Of a stretch of 64,000 nt of DNA, positions 9,373-19,164 are shown in pieces. The stretch spans positions 1,302,001-1,366,000 of the forward strand of contig OW818662.1 in the NCBI GenBank assembly GCA_942492915.1. The letters run 5' to 3'. The notes below the pieces were generated by a model. It did not search any database, was not told the origin of the DNA, and saw nothing but the letters and a program-made list of their open reading frames with translations. Each line of letters opens with the position of its first letter. Position 1 is the first letter of the stretch. The position numbers were made by a program, and so were the translations under genes. This DNA is from Turneriella sp942492915. GTDB lineage: Bacteria; Spirochaetota; Leptospiria; Turneriellales; Turneriellaceae.

Positions 9373-9390
9373 CAGGGATTTAAATCCCTG
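9373..9390. promoter_or_regulatory. 18-bp perfect palindrome upstream of prpF
   Basis: CAGGGATTTAAATCCCTG is a perfect inverted repeat 46 bases upstream of the prpF start codon, in the intergenic space where an operator would sit. No regulator is assigned. Confidence 0.4.
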
Positions 9391-9405
9391 GTTAATGAAA
9401 ATAAG

Positions 9406-9672
9406 TCAACACTTATTGCTGGCGCGGCAATTCTGTTTCATCTGCGAGCACATCGTCTTCATCTGTGCGTTAGCCGCATTCTGGGTGCAGGTTGCGAAAT
9501 TCGTTTCGCACACCTGGCATGATTTGTTGCCACTGCCCGTGTTGGTTCGGTTCGTATGGGTTTTGTTCATGCGGTGGGCCGTGCCGCGGTTCGAGCCCGA
9601 GCTCCCTTTCTTAGCTAAAAGCGGCAGCGAAAAACTGAAAACGATCACCATGATGATTCCGATTTGTTTCAT
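9406..9672 (-). CDS. small exported Cys-rich protein
   Basis: 88 residues from the ATG at 9672, preceded by GGAGG. Signal peptide KQIGIIMVIVFSFSLPLLA, then a Ser/Asn/Thr-rich linker and six cysteines in the C-terminal half (CQVCETNFATC, MCSQMKQNC, C-terminal C), suggesting disulfides in the periplasm or outside. Family not recognised. Confidence 0.6.
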   Translation of the reverse strand: MKQIGIIMVIVFSFSLPLLAKKGSSGSNRGTAHRMNKTHTNRTNTGSGNKSCQVCETNFATCTQNAANAQMKTMCSQMKQNCRASNKC

Positions 9673-9765
9673 TTTCCCTCCTGGAGAAGCCAATTATAGC
9701 CTGCACGAGCAGAAGGTCAATGGTTTTAGACAGAAGCGCCAGGTGCGGCAGCGCTCGGCCGCGAC

Positions 9766-11157
9766 TTAACGTATTTTATACCCGTAGAAAGTCTCTTCAT
9801 CGGCTACACTGTAGAGGTTCCAGTCGAAACTGAGGCTGTCGATGGTGCAAAAGCCTTGGGCAAAAAACGACTCATCTTGCTCTTTAAACCACAGATACCA
9901 GGCGCGGGGCATCTGTACATCGCGATCGAGCAGGCACCAACGCACGCCGTCGGGTTGCTCGCGGTTTGAAAGAAATTCTACGCCGTGCGCGGCGAGCAAA
10001 TCATTCAGCCAAGCCGCACGGTCGTCGTTCCCTGCGGCTCGTTTTGCCGCAGCAAAGCTGTCGGCATCAATCTTGATACCCACCGGTGGTTTGATCTTGT
10101 TCTCAGCCTTTAGCGCCGCAACCTTACGGTCGGTTGCCTCTTTTCGTGCCTGTTGCTCGCGCTGCCAATCGCTGCGCTGTGCCTTCTGCTTCTGCATCAA
10201 CTGGTAGTCTTCAGACCCCTGCCAGATCACGCGGCTCTTGCCGCCAGAGGTGGTCTGAACAAAGAAGAAATCCTGCTCGCGCGCGGGTTTGAGGTTGTGC
10301 AGGTATTTCTTTATCAGGGGGGCCTGCTCCTTCGTGATAAAGAGCCTCTTCGCGTAGACGAACATCTCGTCGCCTGTGCACCATGGGTCTGGTTCAACCG
10401 CGAGTTCTTCGTTGCCATTTTCGCGCAATAGGTACCGCATCGCTGGCAGCACGTCGCGCATGTCGGCGATATGCGTTGGCCGTGATTGCGGTATCTGAGC
10501 TGGTGCCGCCGCAGAGTTTTCGGTAAATGGAGCCTGGCGTGTTACTGGCTGCTGTTTTCGGTGCCATGTTTCAAGAGCGGTGCCGTCGCCATGTGCAATC
10601 TGTGATTCGGCCGTGCCTTCTGCATCGACCCATTCGGCCATGGGCTTCTTGTAACCCAGCGCGCGGTCTGCACCCTCATGCACTTTGGCTTTTGCATCGA
10701 GAAAACCATCGATAAACCGGTCGCTGCGCATGTAGGCCCCTAATGCCGCCAAAGCTGAGCCCAACGCGAGATATCCCCAACTCGACGAAGTCCAGGGCTG
10801 TTTCGAAAAACACGCATCGATAACTTTGAAGAAAATCAGTAGGCTACCACCCGCGATGAGAAGCGTTGAGCCTATCACATAAAAAAATTGCGCGAGGGTG
10901 TCGAGTATCCAGTGAATCGCAACGCGTGCCGGCGATTCGCGGCGAGACGCGTTATCGCCCAACAGATAACCTGAAAGTGTATAAAAAAGCGCACCGAAGA
11001 CAAAGAGAGAAACGAACAAGGCGGCGATGAGCACCAACGGATTCGCCGTAAATCTCTCAGCGAATTCGAAACTGGAGTCGACCCCCCATTTAAGAAAAGA
11101 ATAAAACACAACGCCAAGCAGAATCAGTGAAAGTGCGTAGCGCTTGTGACGGTTCAT
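9766..11157 (-). CDS. membrane protein with cytoplasmic domain, unknown
   Basis: 463 residues from the ATG at 11157 (MNRHKRYALSLILLG). Four hydrophobic segments lie in the first 165 residues, followed by a long soluble region with a charged coiled-coil-like stretch (QKQKAQRSDWQREQQARKE) and a compact C-terminal domain. The frame is open further upstream, but that part lacks membrane or protein-like composition. Function unknown. Confidence 0.6.
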   Translation of the reverse strand: MNRHKRYALSLILLGVVFYSFLKWGVDSSFEFAERFTANPLVLIAALFVSLFVFGALFYTLSGYLLGDNASRRESPARVAIHWILDTLAQFFYVIGSTLLIAGGSLLIFFKVIDACFSKQPWTSSSWGYLALGSALAALGAYMRSDRFIDGFLDAKAKVHEGADRALGYKKPMAEWVDAEGTAESQIAHGDGTALETWHRKQQPVTRQAPFTENSAAAPAQIPQSRPTHIADMRDVLPAMRYLLRENGNEELAVEPDPWCTGDEMFVYAKRLFITKEQAPLIKKYLHNLKPAREQDFFFVQTTSGGKSRVIWQGSEDYQLMQKQKAQRSDWQREQQARKEATDRKVAALKAENKIKPPVGIKIDADSFAAAKRAAGNDDRAAWLNDLLAAHGVEFLSNREQPDGVRWCLLDRDVQMPRAWYLWFKEQDESFFAQGFCTIDSLSFDWNLYSVADEETFYGYKIR

Positions 11158-11231
11158 TTCAGCGACCGAGAATCGTTTGTGGAAATGTTGCCAAGAAGAA
11201 ATTGAAGTATACGTGGCAAGGCGAGGGGGGC

Positions 11232-11840
11232 TTATGTTCGGCCAGACATTGGCTGGGCGCCTAACCGCTTCTTCAACACGCGCGCCAGCGCTCCACGTCG
11301 CGACGCCGACACAATATAGCCAAGGCATTTCTTTGTGCCGCAGCGGCAAACGTGGTCTTGCCAGTAATCCATATTAAAACCGTAGTCATAGGTGAGCTCT
11401 TCACCCGCTTTGATCGCGCGCTTTGACAGAATCCAGATGCGGCCTTTGATGATCTGCACCTCGCAGTTCGGGTCGCACGAGTGGTTGATGAGCCGCGCCT
11501 TGTTGTGCGGCACGTTGCCGTCGATATCGTACTTACTGTTGAGCGTGAACAGGTAAACATGCCCGGTACCGCTCTTGCCGGCGCGCTGCATCTGCTTTTC
11601 GGCAAGGGCCTCGCTTTCGTTCACCGGCACCAGCTTGCCGACGTACTCGATGACCTTTACGCCTTTGGGAATTGCCTGCGTAGCATACACGCCCCGCCCG
11701 TGCTTGCCGGATTTTTTGACGCGAAGATTTTTTTCAGCCGGCAGGGGGGTGCCCCCCTGCTGGCTGAATCTATTTGTTTGACGCAAGAAAGTTATTCGCG
11801 AAGCGCTGCAGAATGCCACCGGCTTCGTACACCGAAACAT
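11232..11840 (-). CDS. SET-domain protein lysine methyltransferase
   Basis: The frame encodes a full SET core: LRVKKSGKHGRGVYAT (SAM-binding GxG), VIEYVGKLV, RLINHSCDPNCEV (NHS motif), GEELTYDYGF (catalytic Tyr), and a post-SET CRCGTKKCLGY zinc cluster. Bacterial SET proteins methylate lysines on host or own chromatin proteins. The start is unclear: the only ATG (11840) lies inside acnD and no good ATG/GTG/TTG precedes the SET core, so initiation may be at a CTG near 11748 or the gene may have lost its start. Confidence 0.75.
   Translation of the reverse strand: MFRCTKPVAFCSASRITFLRQTNRFSQQGGTPLPAEKNLRVKKSGKHGRGVYATQAIPKGVKVIEYVGKLVPVNESEALAEKQMQRAGKSGTGHVYLFTLNSKYDIDGNVPHNKARLINHSCDPNCEVQIIKGRIWILSKRAIKAGEELTYDYGFNMDYWQDHVCRCGTKKCLGYIVSASRRGALARVLKKRLGAQPMSGRT
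11733..11768. other. long stem-loop between acnD and the SET gene
   Basis: A 17-bp stem of the form TCAGCC(G)GCAGGGGGG with its complement, 2 bases after the acnD stop. On the minus strand it is followed by an A-run, not a T-run, so a classical terminator is not clear. Confidence 0.5.
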
Positions 11841-14376
11841 CCGCCGCAGTGTCGAGACGGCACGTCATCGGTACCTTCTCGACTTCGCCATTCTTACGCT
11901 CTACAACAAGAGTCAGATCAGCTCGTGGTGTGATTTTACCTTCAACAGAATAGATTTCGGTGCCGTCAAGGTTAAGCGTCTTGCGGTTAGTGCCCGCCTT
12001 AAACTCGAGCGGCAAAACACCCATACCCACAAGGTTCGTGCGGTGGATGCGCTCAAAACCTTCGGCTGCGATCACTTCAACGCCTGCAAGGCGTACACCT
12101 TTCGCGGCCCAGTCGCGTGACGAGCCCTGCCCATAGTCGGCACCTGCGACGATGATCAGTGGCTGCTTACGGTTCAGGTAGGTTTCCATCGCCTCCCACA
12201 TGCGCACCACTTTGCCTTCGGGTTCGACGCGCGCGAGTGATCCCTTTTTCACCTGGCCCTTGTCGTCGAGGCACATCTCGTTCAAGAGCTGTGGGTTCGC
12301 AAACGTCGCGCGCATCGCAGTCAGGTGGTCGCCGCGGTGCGTTGCGTAAGAGTTATAGTCTTCTTCGGGCACACCCATTTTGGTGAGATACTCGCCCGCA
12401 GCGCTATTCGCCATGATGGCGTTCGACGGCGACAAATGGTCAGTGGTAATGTTGTCTGGCAGAATTGCCAGCGGGCGCATGTTTTTTAAGGTGCGTGGAT
12501 TAGCCGCGAGGGCTCCGACACCGTCCACGTCCCAGTAAGGCGGGCGGCGGATGTAGGTCGATTGCGCGCGCCAATCATAGAGTGGGCTGATCTTTTTCGT
12601 CGAGGCTGCGCCGCGCGCAAACATCGGGTCATAGACTGCGCGGAACTGCTCGGGTTTGACACTTGAAGCAACGATCGCATCGATCTCTGCATCCGTGGGC
12701 CAGATATCTTTGAGGTAAACGGGATTGCCGTTCGTATCTTTGCCGAGCGGGTCTTTTTCAATATCGACGCGCACAGTGCCCGCAATCGCGTAAGCGACAA
12801 CGAGAGCCGGTGAGGCTAAGAATGCCTGTTTCGCATAGGGGTGAATCCGCCCGTCAAAGTTACGATTACCTGACAGCACTGCAGTTGCATAGAGATCACG
12901 GTCGATGATTTCTTTTTGGATATTTGGATCGAGCGCGCCCGACATGCCGTTGCAGGTAGTACATGCAAACGCCACGATACCAAAACCGAGTTTCTCGAGC
13001 TCGGGCAAGAGTTTCGCTTCTTCAAGATAAGTCTGCACAACTTTTGAGCCGGGTGCGAGCGAGCTCTTTACCCACGGGCGTCTGACGAGACCTTTCGCGT
13101 TGGCATTGCGCGCCAAGAGCGCTGCTGAAATCACGTTACGCGGGTTTGAGGTGTTCGTGCAGCTGGTGATTGCGGCGATGATGACTGCACCGTCGGGCAT
13201 CTTGCCCGCTTCTTCAGTCCACGCGCCGGCGATGCCATTCTTTGCCAGATCAGCCGTGCTCACGCGCTTGTGCGGGTTCGACGGGCCAGCCATCGTGCGG
13301 GTGATGGTCGAAAGGTCAAATTTCAGCACTCGCTCATAGGTCGCCGTCTTGAGGCTATCCGCCCAAAAGCCGGCAGTCTTCGCGTAGGTTTCGACGAGCT
13401 TCACATTCTCTTCGTCGCGACCGGTCAGGCGCAGATAGTCGAGTGTCTGCTGGTCGATGAAGAACATCGCGGCAGTTGCGCCGTATTCAGGAGTCATGTT
13501 TGAAATGGTGGCGCGGTCACCGAGCGTCAGGTGCGGCACACCTTCGCCATAGAATTCAATGTGCGCAGAAACGACTTTCTCTTTGCGCAAAAACTCGGTG
13601 AGATACAAGACTAAATCCGTCGCAGTGATGCCGGGCTGTGGTTTGCCGGTCAGCTCAACGCCAATGATGTCGGGCAATCTCAGATAAGACGGATGTCCCA
13701 GCATCACGCTTTCGGCCTCAAGACCGCCTACCCCGATTGCGAGCACGCCGAGTGCATCGACGTGCGGCGTGTGGCTGTCGGTACCGACCATCGTGTCGGG
13801 GAAAGCCACGCCGTCTTGCGCGTGCACCACCGGTGACATCTTCTCAAGGTTGATCTGGTGCATGATGCCGTTACCCGGAGGAATCACATCGACGTTTTCA
13901 AATGCTTCTTTAGTCCAGTTGATGAAGTGAAAACGGTCGTCGTTGCGGCGGTCTTCAATCGCACGATTTTTGGCGAACGCGTCTTTCTCGAAACCGCCGT
14001 GTTCGACGGCGAGTGAGTGGTCGACAATCAGCTGCGTCTGCACAACCGGGTTGATCTTCGCAGGATCACCACCCTTCTGAGCAATGGCGTCTCTGAGGCC
14101 AGCCAGGTCGACTAGCGCGGTTTGGCCCAGAATATCATGGCACACGACACGCGCGGGATACCAGGGGAAGTCGAGATCTTGTTTGCGGTAGATGAGCTGC
14201 TTCAGCGCGTCGGTCAGTATCTCAGGTTCAGCCTTGCGCACGAGATTCTCGGCGAATAAGCGTGAGGTGTAAGACAGTTTTTCATAGGCGCCCGGTTCAA
14301 TTGCGTTTACGGCTTCGCGGGCGTCGAAGTAATCCAGGTTTGTACCAGGTAGTTTTTTCCGGTATTTGGTGTTCAT
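11770..14376 (-). CDS. acnD: 2-methylisocitrate dehydratase AcnD (aconitase family)
   Basis: About 868 residues; the start MNTKYRKKLPGTNLDYF matches AcnD, although an ATG four codons upstream (14388) is possible. Aconitase motifs: VGTDSHTPHVDALGVLAIGVGGLEA, the [4Fe-4S] cysteines in SCTNTS and CTTCNGMSG, and the C-terminal swivel domain GADYGQGSSRDWAAKG. The enzyme dehydrates 2-methylcitrate to 2-methylaconitate, the substrate of PrpF. A divergent regulator-like gene starts 197 bp away. Confidence 0.92.
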   Translation of the reverse strand: MNTKYRKKLPGTNLDYFDAREAVNAIEPGAYEKLSYTSRLFAENLVRKAEPEILTDALKQLIYRKQDLDFPWYPARVVCHDILGQTALVDLAGLRDAIAQKGGDPAKINPVVQTQLIVDHSLAVEHGGFEKDAFAKNRAIEDRRNDDRFHFINWTKEAFENVDVIPPGNGIMHQINLEKMSPVVHAQDGVAFPDTMVGTDSHTPHVDALGVLAIGVGGLEAESVMLGHPSYLRLPDIIGVELTGKPQPGITATDLVLYLTEFLRKEKVVSAHIEFYGEGVPHLTLGDRATISNMTPEYGATAAMFFIDQQTLDYLRLTGRDEENVKLVETYAKTAGFWADSLKTATYERVLKFDLSTITRTMAGPSNPHKRVSTADLAKNGIAGAWTEEAGKMPDGAVIIAAITSCTNTSNPRNVISAALLARNANAKGLVRRPWVKSSLAPGSKVVQTYLEEAKLLPELEKLGFGIVAFACTTCNGMSGALDPNIQKEIIDRDLYATAVLSGNRNFDGRIHPYAKQAFLASPALVVAYAIAGTVRVDIEKDPLGKDTNGNPVYLKDIWPTDAEIDAIVASSVKPEQFRAVYDPMFARGAASTKKISPLYDWRAQSTYIRRPPYWDVDGVGALAANPRTLKNMRPLAILPDNITTDHLSPSNAIMANSAAGEYLTKMGVPEEDYNSYATHRGDHLTAMRATFANPQLLNEMCLDDKGQVKKGSLARVEPEGKVVRMWEAMETYLNRKQPLIIVAGADYGQGSSRDWAAKGVRLAGVEVIAAEGFERIHRTNLVGMGVLPLEFKAGTNRKTLNLDGTEIYSVEGKITPRADLTLVVERKNGEVEKVPMTCRLDTAADVSVYEAGGILQRFANNFLASNK

Positions 14377-14572
14377 CTGAGACTGCATATAGGGGCATTT
14401 TTCGAGGGTCGAACACGGCGAAAATCCTTATGCGGCGCAGATTGCGGACATGCGCTCAGCCCGCCCTTAAATTTGAGTCTACAGGCTGGGTTGTGACCTC
14501 TTAAGACAGAGCATTGGTTTCCGTTGCGATCATGGTGCACTGGTCGGCAACTTTTGCCGATATTGATAAGAG

Positions 14573-15778
14573 ATGTCAGGCGAAGTTCAGATAAAAACCT
14601 ATCAGGCCGGCGCAAGCGTCGTTGTACAAAATGCCCCAAACCCGGGGCTGTTCTACATTGTGCGCAGGGGCACCCTGGTGATCGATACCGAGCACCGGCT
14701 CAGCGACAAGGTGCTTTCGCGGTTTGAACCCGGTGACAGTTTCGGCCTCGTTTCTGCTCTTACCGGGCACCATTTTCTCGTAACGATCTTTGCTGAAGGC
14801 GACGCTGAAGTCGCAGAGGTACCGATTTCCAAAATAGGCGAATATATCAGACCTGAACCCTCGCTAGCCGTGAAGGTTCTGCGCCTGTACTCACGCGAGC
14901 TGCGCACGCTGCAGCAGCATCTTGCGAAGTTGGATTTCAAAGGTGACCGCGATGCATCACCCGAAAGGCTCTATTCACTCGCCGCGCGCTACCGAGAAGA
15001 AGGCAAACCGCAGCATGCAGCGCATGCGCTGAACGCTTATTTGCGCTGGGCATCTGACCATGGCGGCCAAAAAGCCGAAGAGGCGCGCCATGAATTCGAG
15101 GCAGTTAAAGGCGATCTGCGTGAGATTAATTTCGGCCACAAAGCAACCCATGTTGCCGCTGACACCATGGTATTTGCCGAAGGGGAAATTGATCAGGATA
15201 TTTATGTCATACTGCAGGGTACGGTGAAACTCGTGCGTTTTGCCCGCGGGCGCGAATTTGTCATTGATGTTCTCGGCGCCGGCGAACTTTTCGGAGAGAT
15301 GGCCTTCATTGAAAAGGCGCCTCGTATGGGTTCGGCGATTACCGTCAGCGACGCACAGATAATCCGCATTAACCCCGAACAACTGGTATCGACTGTGGCG
15401 GTCGGTGTGCTGCAGAAGATTTTTGAGAACATGGCGCGCCGTATCTGGTTTGCCCACCAGCGGTTGACGATATTTCGCATCGATGACCCGCAAATGCGGA
15501 TGTATGCTTACCTCTATAATCTGATGCGCAACCAGAATCTGCGCACCAAAGAAAAAGACGCGGGCGACCGCTCTTATCGCTTTGAAATCACCTATGCGCA
15601 GCTCAAATCGCTTTGTGGCGTTCTGCAGCTTAAGGGGCAAAGCGAGTCGGAGTTTTTGTCGAACGAAAACCTGCGTATCGAAGAGGGGGCAATCACGATT
15701 CGCAGCCGCAAAAAGCTCGCCGATCAGATTTCATTTTACCGTGCACGGACAGGGCAGGTGATAGCAGAGACGAAATAG
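14573..15778 (+). CDS. regulator with two cNMP-binding domains and a Crp-like winged helix
   Basis: 401 residues. The first cyclic-nucleotide-binding fold spans about 5-110 (LFYIVRRGTLVID, EPGDSFGLVSALTG), then a helical linker, and a second spans about 190-300 (IYVILQGTVKLV, LGAGELFGEMAFIEKAPR, close to the phosphate-binding cassette). The C-terminus (FEITYAQLKSLCGVLQLKG to EGAITIRSRKKL) resembles a Crp winged helix. Divergent placement next to acnD makes it a candidate regulator of that gene; this is inference. Confidence 0.75.
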   Translation: MSGEVQIKTYQAGASVVVQNAPNPGLFYIVRRGTLVIDTEHRLSDKVLSRFEPGDSFGLVSALTGHHFLVTIFAEGDAEVAEVPISKIGEYIRPEPSLAVKVLRLYSRELRTLQQHLAKLDFKGDRDASPERLYSLAARYREEGKPQHAAHALNAYLRWASDHGGQKAEEARHEFEAVKGDLREINFGHKATHVAADTMVFAEGEIDQDIYVILQGTVKLVRFARGREFVIDVLGAGELFGEMAFIEKAPRMGSAITVSDAQIIRINPEQLVSTVAVGVLQKIFENMARRIWFAHQRLTIFRIDDPQMRMYAYLYNLMRNQNLRTKEKDAGDRSYRFEITYAQLKSLCGVLQLKGQSESEFLSNENLRIEEGAITIRSRKKLADQISFYRARTGQVIAETK

Positions 15779-15912
15779 TTCTGGAAGCAGGAAGTCCATG
15801 ATGGAATCTTGCACGTTCGCATCAAGAGAATCGTCGTGGGCTGAAAGAAAAAACGACCCAATTGGCTGGCGATGCAGTCAAACGTAAACCAAAAGCATTG
15901 TGGAGAAAATCA

Positions 15913-16167
15913 ATGAACAATAAACTCATACAAATCGGCCTGGTTTTGAGCCTTGGCCTTTTGGCCGGGAACATCTACGCCGGTGCAGCAATGGACGTCG
16001 CGAGCGAAATGGCAGAGCCGGCTCCCGACCCAAAGAAGAAAAAAGCCGGTGAAGAATGCACCTCTTCTGACGAATGCCAGAAACACCACGCCTGTAAGAA
16101 GTCGGGTGAGAAGAGCTTCTGCACCGCGCCTCCACGGCCAAAGCTTCCACCTGGCGTTGTGACCTAG
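15913..16167 (+). CDS. small exported Cys-rich protein
   Basis: 84 residues from the ATG at 15913. Signal peptide QIGLVLSLGLLAGNIYA, a Lys-rich linker (PDPKKKKAGEECTSS), four cysteines in the pattern CtssdeCqkhhaCkksgeksfC, and a Pro-rich tail. Resembles small secreted disulfide proteins; no family assigned. Confidence 0.6.
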   Translation: MNNKLIQIGLVLSLGLLAGNIYAGAAMDVASEMAEPAPDPKKKKAGEECTSSDECQKHHACKKSGEKSFCTAPPRPKLPPGVVT

Positions 16168-16173
16168 CAGGCA

Positions 16174-17202
16174 ATGCAATCCGCATGGCTCAAAGGTGCC
16201 CGCTTTGACCTGAGTCTGATTTTCGGCGTCGCGCTGCTTGCCGCAGGCATGGCCGGCGTGACGGTTTTCTGGCCGCTGCTGTTCTTGCCTGTGCTGGCTG
16301 CACATAGCTGGCTCTTCGGCTATGAGCACCTGTGGGCGACCTACACGCGGCTGCTGCTGCACAAGGACGACCGTTCGCGCCACCGAAATCTGATTTTGTT
16401 CGCGCTGCCTGTGGTGCTCATCGGTCTATATGGAGTGGGGCTGGCGTTTGGGCTCACGGGCATCTATGTTCTGTATTTTGTCGGACAGTTTCACCATACG
16501 GTGCGGCAAAGCTGGGGTATGGCGCAGCAATACCGCCACCAGGCCGGCGGCATGAGCTGGGATTCCGCGCGCCTCTCAGAAATCACCCTCTGGTCGGTGC
16601 CGATCTGGGGATTTCTACACCGGGCAAGCCAGCGGCCCGACGAGTTTCTTTTTCAGAGCTTCTGGCTACCACCAGTTTCTCAAGTGATGGTGCATGCGGC
16701 GGCAATCACCAGCTGCGTTCTCTGGAGTGTGTGGATCTATACGCGTGCAGCCGCCTTTCGCCGTGGAGAGCTGCCGCTCGGCCACACCCTGTATATGCTC
16801 TCGCATCTCGCCATTTTTTTTGGTGGCTACATTCTGATCGATGAACTCTGTTCGGGCTGGTTGCTTGTCAACGTGTGGCATAATGTACAGTACATTATGT
16901 ACGTATGGCTTTTCAACCGTCGCCGGTTCGTAACGGGGATACATCCTCAGGCACGCGCGCTGTCATGGGTTTCGCAGCCAGGTTACACGCGGGCGGCAGC
17001 GTATTTTCTCGCGAGCGTGGCGCTGGCGTTACCGATTTACTATCTCTTGCCGCAGTTCGGTCTGTCGCTCGACGCGCTTCTGAAGAATACCGGCGTTCCT
17101 ATTGCGGTTATTCTGGCGCTAGGGCTGACCTTTCACCATTATCTGGTGGATGCAATAATTTGGAAAAGACGGCAGCTCAGTCCAGCTTACTCAGGTCTCT
17201 GA
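16174..17202 (+). CDS. polytopic membrane protein with conserved His motifs
   Basis: 342 residues with about eight hydrophobic helices. Histidine-containing motifs lie near helix ends (GQFHHTVRQSWG, NVWHNVQYIMYVW, LTFHHYLVDAIIWK), recalling metal- or heme-binding integral membrane enzymes. It starts 6 bp after the exported Cys-rich gene, so the two are likely co-transcribed. Its last 26 bp overlap the convergent ilvD. Function unknown. Confidence 0.65.
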   Translation: MQSAWLKGARFDLSLIFGVALLAAGMAGVTVFWPLLFLPVLAAHSWLFGYEHLWATYTRLLLHKDDRSRHRNLILFALPVVLIGLYGVGLAFGLTGIYVLYFVGQFHHTVRQSWGMAQQYRHQAGGMSWDSARLSEITLWSVPIWGFLHRASQRPDEFLFQSFWLPPVSQVMVHAAAITSCVLWSVWIYTRAAAFRRGELPLGHTLYMLSHLAIFFGGYILIDELCSGWLLVNVWHNVQYIMYVWLFNRRRFVTGIHPQARALSWVSQPGYTRAAAYFLASVALALPIYYLLPQFGLSLDALLKNTGVPIAVILALGLTFHHYLVDAIIWKRRQLSPAYSGL

Positions 17203-19021
17203 CCGCGCCCTTATCAGCGCTCGTTGCGAGCAGCGCATAGGCCTTCAGCGAAGCACTCACCTTACGCGGGCGGACTTCCGCCGGTTTCCAGGCTTTCGCA
17301 CCTTTGGCATTTTCTGCCGCGCGGCGTGCATCGAGTTCGGCCTCGCTGAGTTTCACATTTATCGTGCGGTTGGGAATATTGATTTGAATGATATCGCCGT
17401 TTTGCACGAGAGCAATGGCGCCGCCCGCAGCGGCTTCGGGTGAAATATGCCCGATCGAGAGGCCAGACGTCCCGCCTGAGAAGCGCCCGTCTGTCAGAAG
17501 CGCGCAGGCCTTGCCGAGTCCTTTGGATTTAAGGTAGCTCGTCGGGTAGAGCATCTCTTGCATTCCCGGACCTCCTTTTGGACCTTCATAGCGAATCACG
17601 ACAACTTCACCTGCTTTGACTTTGCCCTCAAGAATGTGCGCAACGGCGGTGTCCTGGCTTTCGACGACGTGCGCCGGGCCTTCAAACACCCAGCAGCTTT
17701 CGTCGACGCCCGATGTTTTCACCACGCAGCCGTCGATTGCAATGTTGCCCTTAAGTACTGCGAGGCCGCCTTCCTGGCTGTAAGCATGTTCAACAGCACG
17801 AATACATCCCTCTTTGCGGTCTGTGTCGAGTGTCGGCCAGCGCGTTGCCTGGCTGAACGCGATCTGTGTCGGAATTCCCGCAGGGCCGGCTTTATAAAAA
17901 GTTGCGACTGCGTCAGATTTTGAAACAGAGATGTCCCATTTGTCCAGAGCTTCCTGGAAAGTTTTACTGTGTACGGTCGGCAAATCGTGATGCAACAAAC
18001 CGCCGCGATTGAGTTCTGCCAAAATGCTCATCACGCCGCCCGCGCGATGCACGTCTTCCATGTGGTACTTTTGCGTGTTTGGCGCGACTTTGCAAAGTTG
18101 CGGCACCTTGCGGCTCAGGCGGTCGATATCTGTCATCGTGAACGGCACGTTGCCTTCTTGTGCAGCAGCCAGTAAGTGCAAAATTGTATTCGTTGAACCA
18201 CCCATCGCAATATCCAGCGCCATCGCATTCTCGAAAGCCTTGAATGAAGCGATGGAGCGGGGCAGCACGCTGTCGTCATCTTGTTCGTAATAACGCTTGG
18301 TAATGTCGACGATCAAACGGCCAGCTTCGAGAAAAAGTTGCTCGCGGTCTGCGTGCGTCGCCAACACTGAACCGTTACCCGGAAGACTTAGACCCAAGGC
18401 TTCGGTCAGACAATTCATCGAGTTTGCCGTAAACATCCCTGAGCATGAGCCGCAGGTAGGGCATGCCGAACGCTCATACGCCTCAACCTTCTCATCGCTT
18501 GCATTCTCGTCGGTGCCAATCACAATCGCATCGACGAGGTCGAGTTTGTGGTCGGCAAGTTTTGTTTTGCCGGCTTCCATCGGGCCACCTGACACGAATA
18601 CAACCGGGATATTGAGGCGCATTGCGGCCATCAGCATGCCGGGTGTGATTTTGTCACAGTTCGAAATACACACCATTGCGTCAGCGCAGTGTGCGTTCAC
18701 CATATATTCTACGGAATCGGCGATAATGTCTCGGCTGGGCAGGCTATAGAGCATGCCGTCGTGCCCCATCGCGATACCATCGTCAACCGCGATAGTGTTG
18801 AATTCTTTTGCGACTCCGCCGACTTTTTCAATTTCGCGTGCCACAAGTTGGCCCAAGTCTTTTAAATGCACGTGCCCCGGCACAAACTGTGTGAATGAGT
18901 TGGCCACCGCGATAATCGGCTTATTAAAGTCGCCGTCTTTCATTCCCGTCGCGCGCCACAGCGCGCGGGCACCCGCCATATTGCGGCCAGCGGTAGTGGT
19001 TTTTGAGCGATATATAGGCAT
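17177..19021 (-). CDS. ilvD: dihydroxy-acid dehydratase IlvD
   Basis: 614 residues with all family landmarks: AGRNMAGARALWRATGMKD, the cluster-binding CISNCDKITPGM and CPTCGSCSGMFTANSMNCL, GRFSGGTSGLSIGHISPEAA and the C-terminal RRAAENAKG. It dehydrates 2,3-dihydroxy-isovalerate and -methylvalerate in branched-chain amino acid synthesis. Other ilv genes are not nearby. Confidence 0.97.
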   Translation of the reverse strand: MPIYRSKTTTAGRNMAGARALWRATGMKDGDFNKPIIAVANSFTQFVPGHVHLKDLGQLVAREIEKVGGVAKEFNTIAVDDGIAMGHDGMLYSLPSRDIIADSVEYMVNAHCADAMVCISNCDKITPGMLMAAMRLNIPVVFVSGGPMEAGKTKLADHKLDLVDAIVIGTDENASDEKVEAYERSACPTCGSCSGMFTANSMNCLTEALGLSLPGNGSVLATHADREQLFLEAGRLIVDITKRYYEQDDDSVLPRSIASFKAFENAMALDIAMGGSTNTILHLLAAAQEGNVPFTMTDIDRLSRKVPQLCKVAPNTQKYHMEDVHRAGGVMSILAELNRGGLLHHDLPTVHSKTFQEALDKWDISVSKSDAVATFYKAGPAGIPTQIAFSQATRWPTLDTDRKEGCIRAVEHAYSQEGGLAVLKGNIAIDGCVVKTSGVDESCWVFEGPAHVVESQDTAVAHILEGKVKAGEVVVIRYEGPKGGPGMQEMLYPTSYLKSKGLGKACALLTDGRFSGGTSGLSIGHISPEAAAGGAIALVQNGDIIQINIPNRTINVKLSEAELDARRAAENAKGAKAWKPAEVRPRKVSASLKAYALLATSADKGAVRDLSKLD

Positions 19022-19164
19022 TTGAGTCCCTCAATCGAAGGCTACACTCTAAAGTGAGACTTCCGGCAAAGCATAATGAAAGCTGCGGGTTGGACGCAGG
19101 CGATAGCCTGACCAGATAAGCGGTGTTTTATTGATCCTGGCTTTCGTAACTGATATCGGTCCAA

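Noticed and set aside
11733..11768. Rho-independent terminator of acnD
   Set aside because: The minus-strand hairpin is followed by an A-run rather than a T-run; kept only as an unexplained stem-loop.
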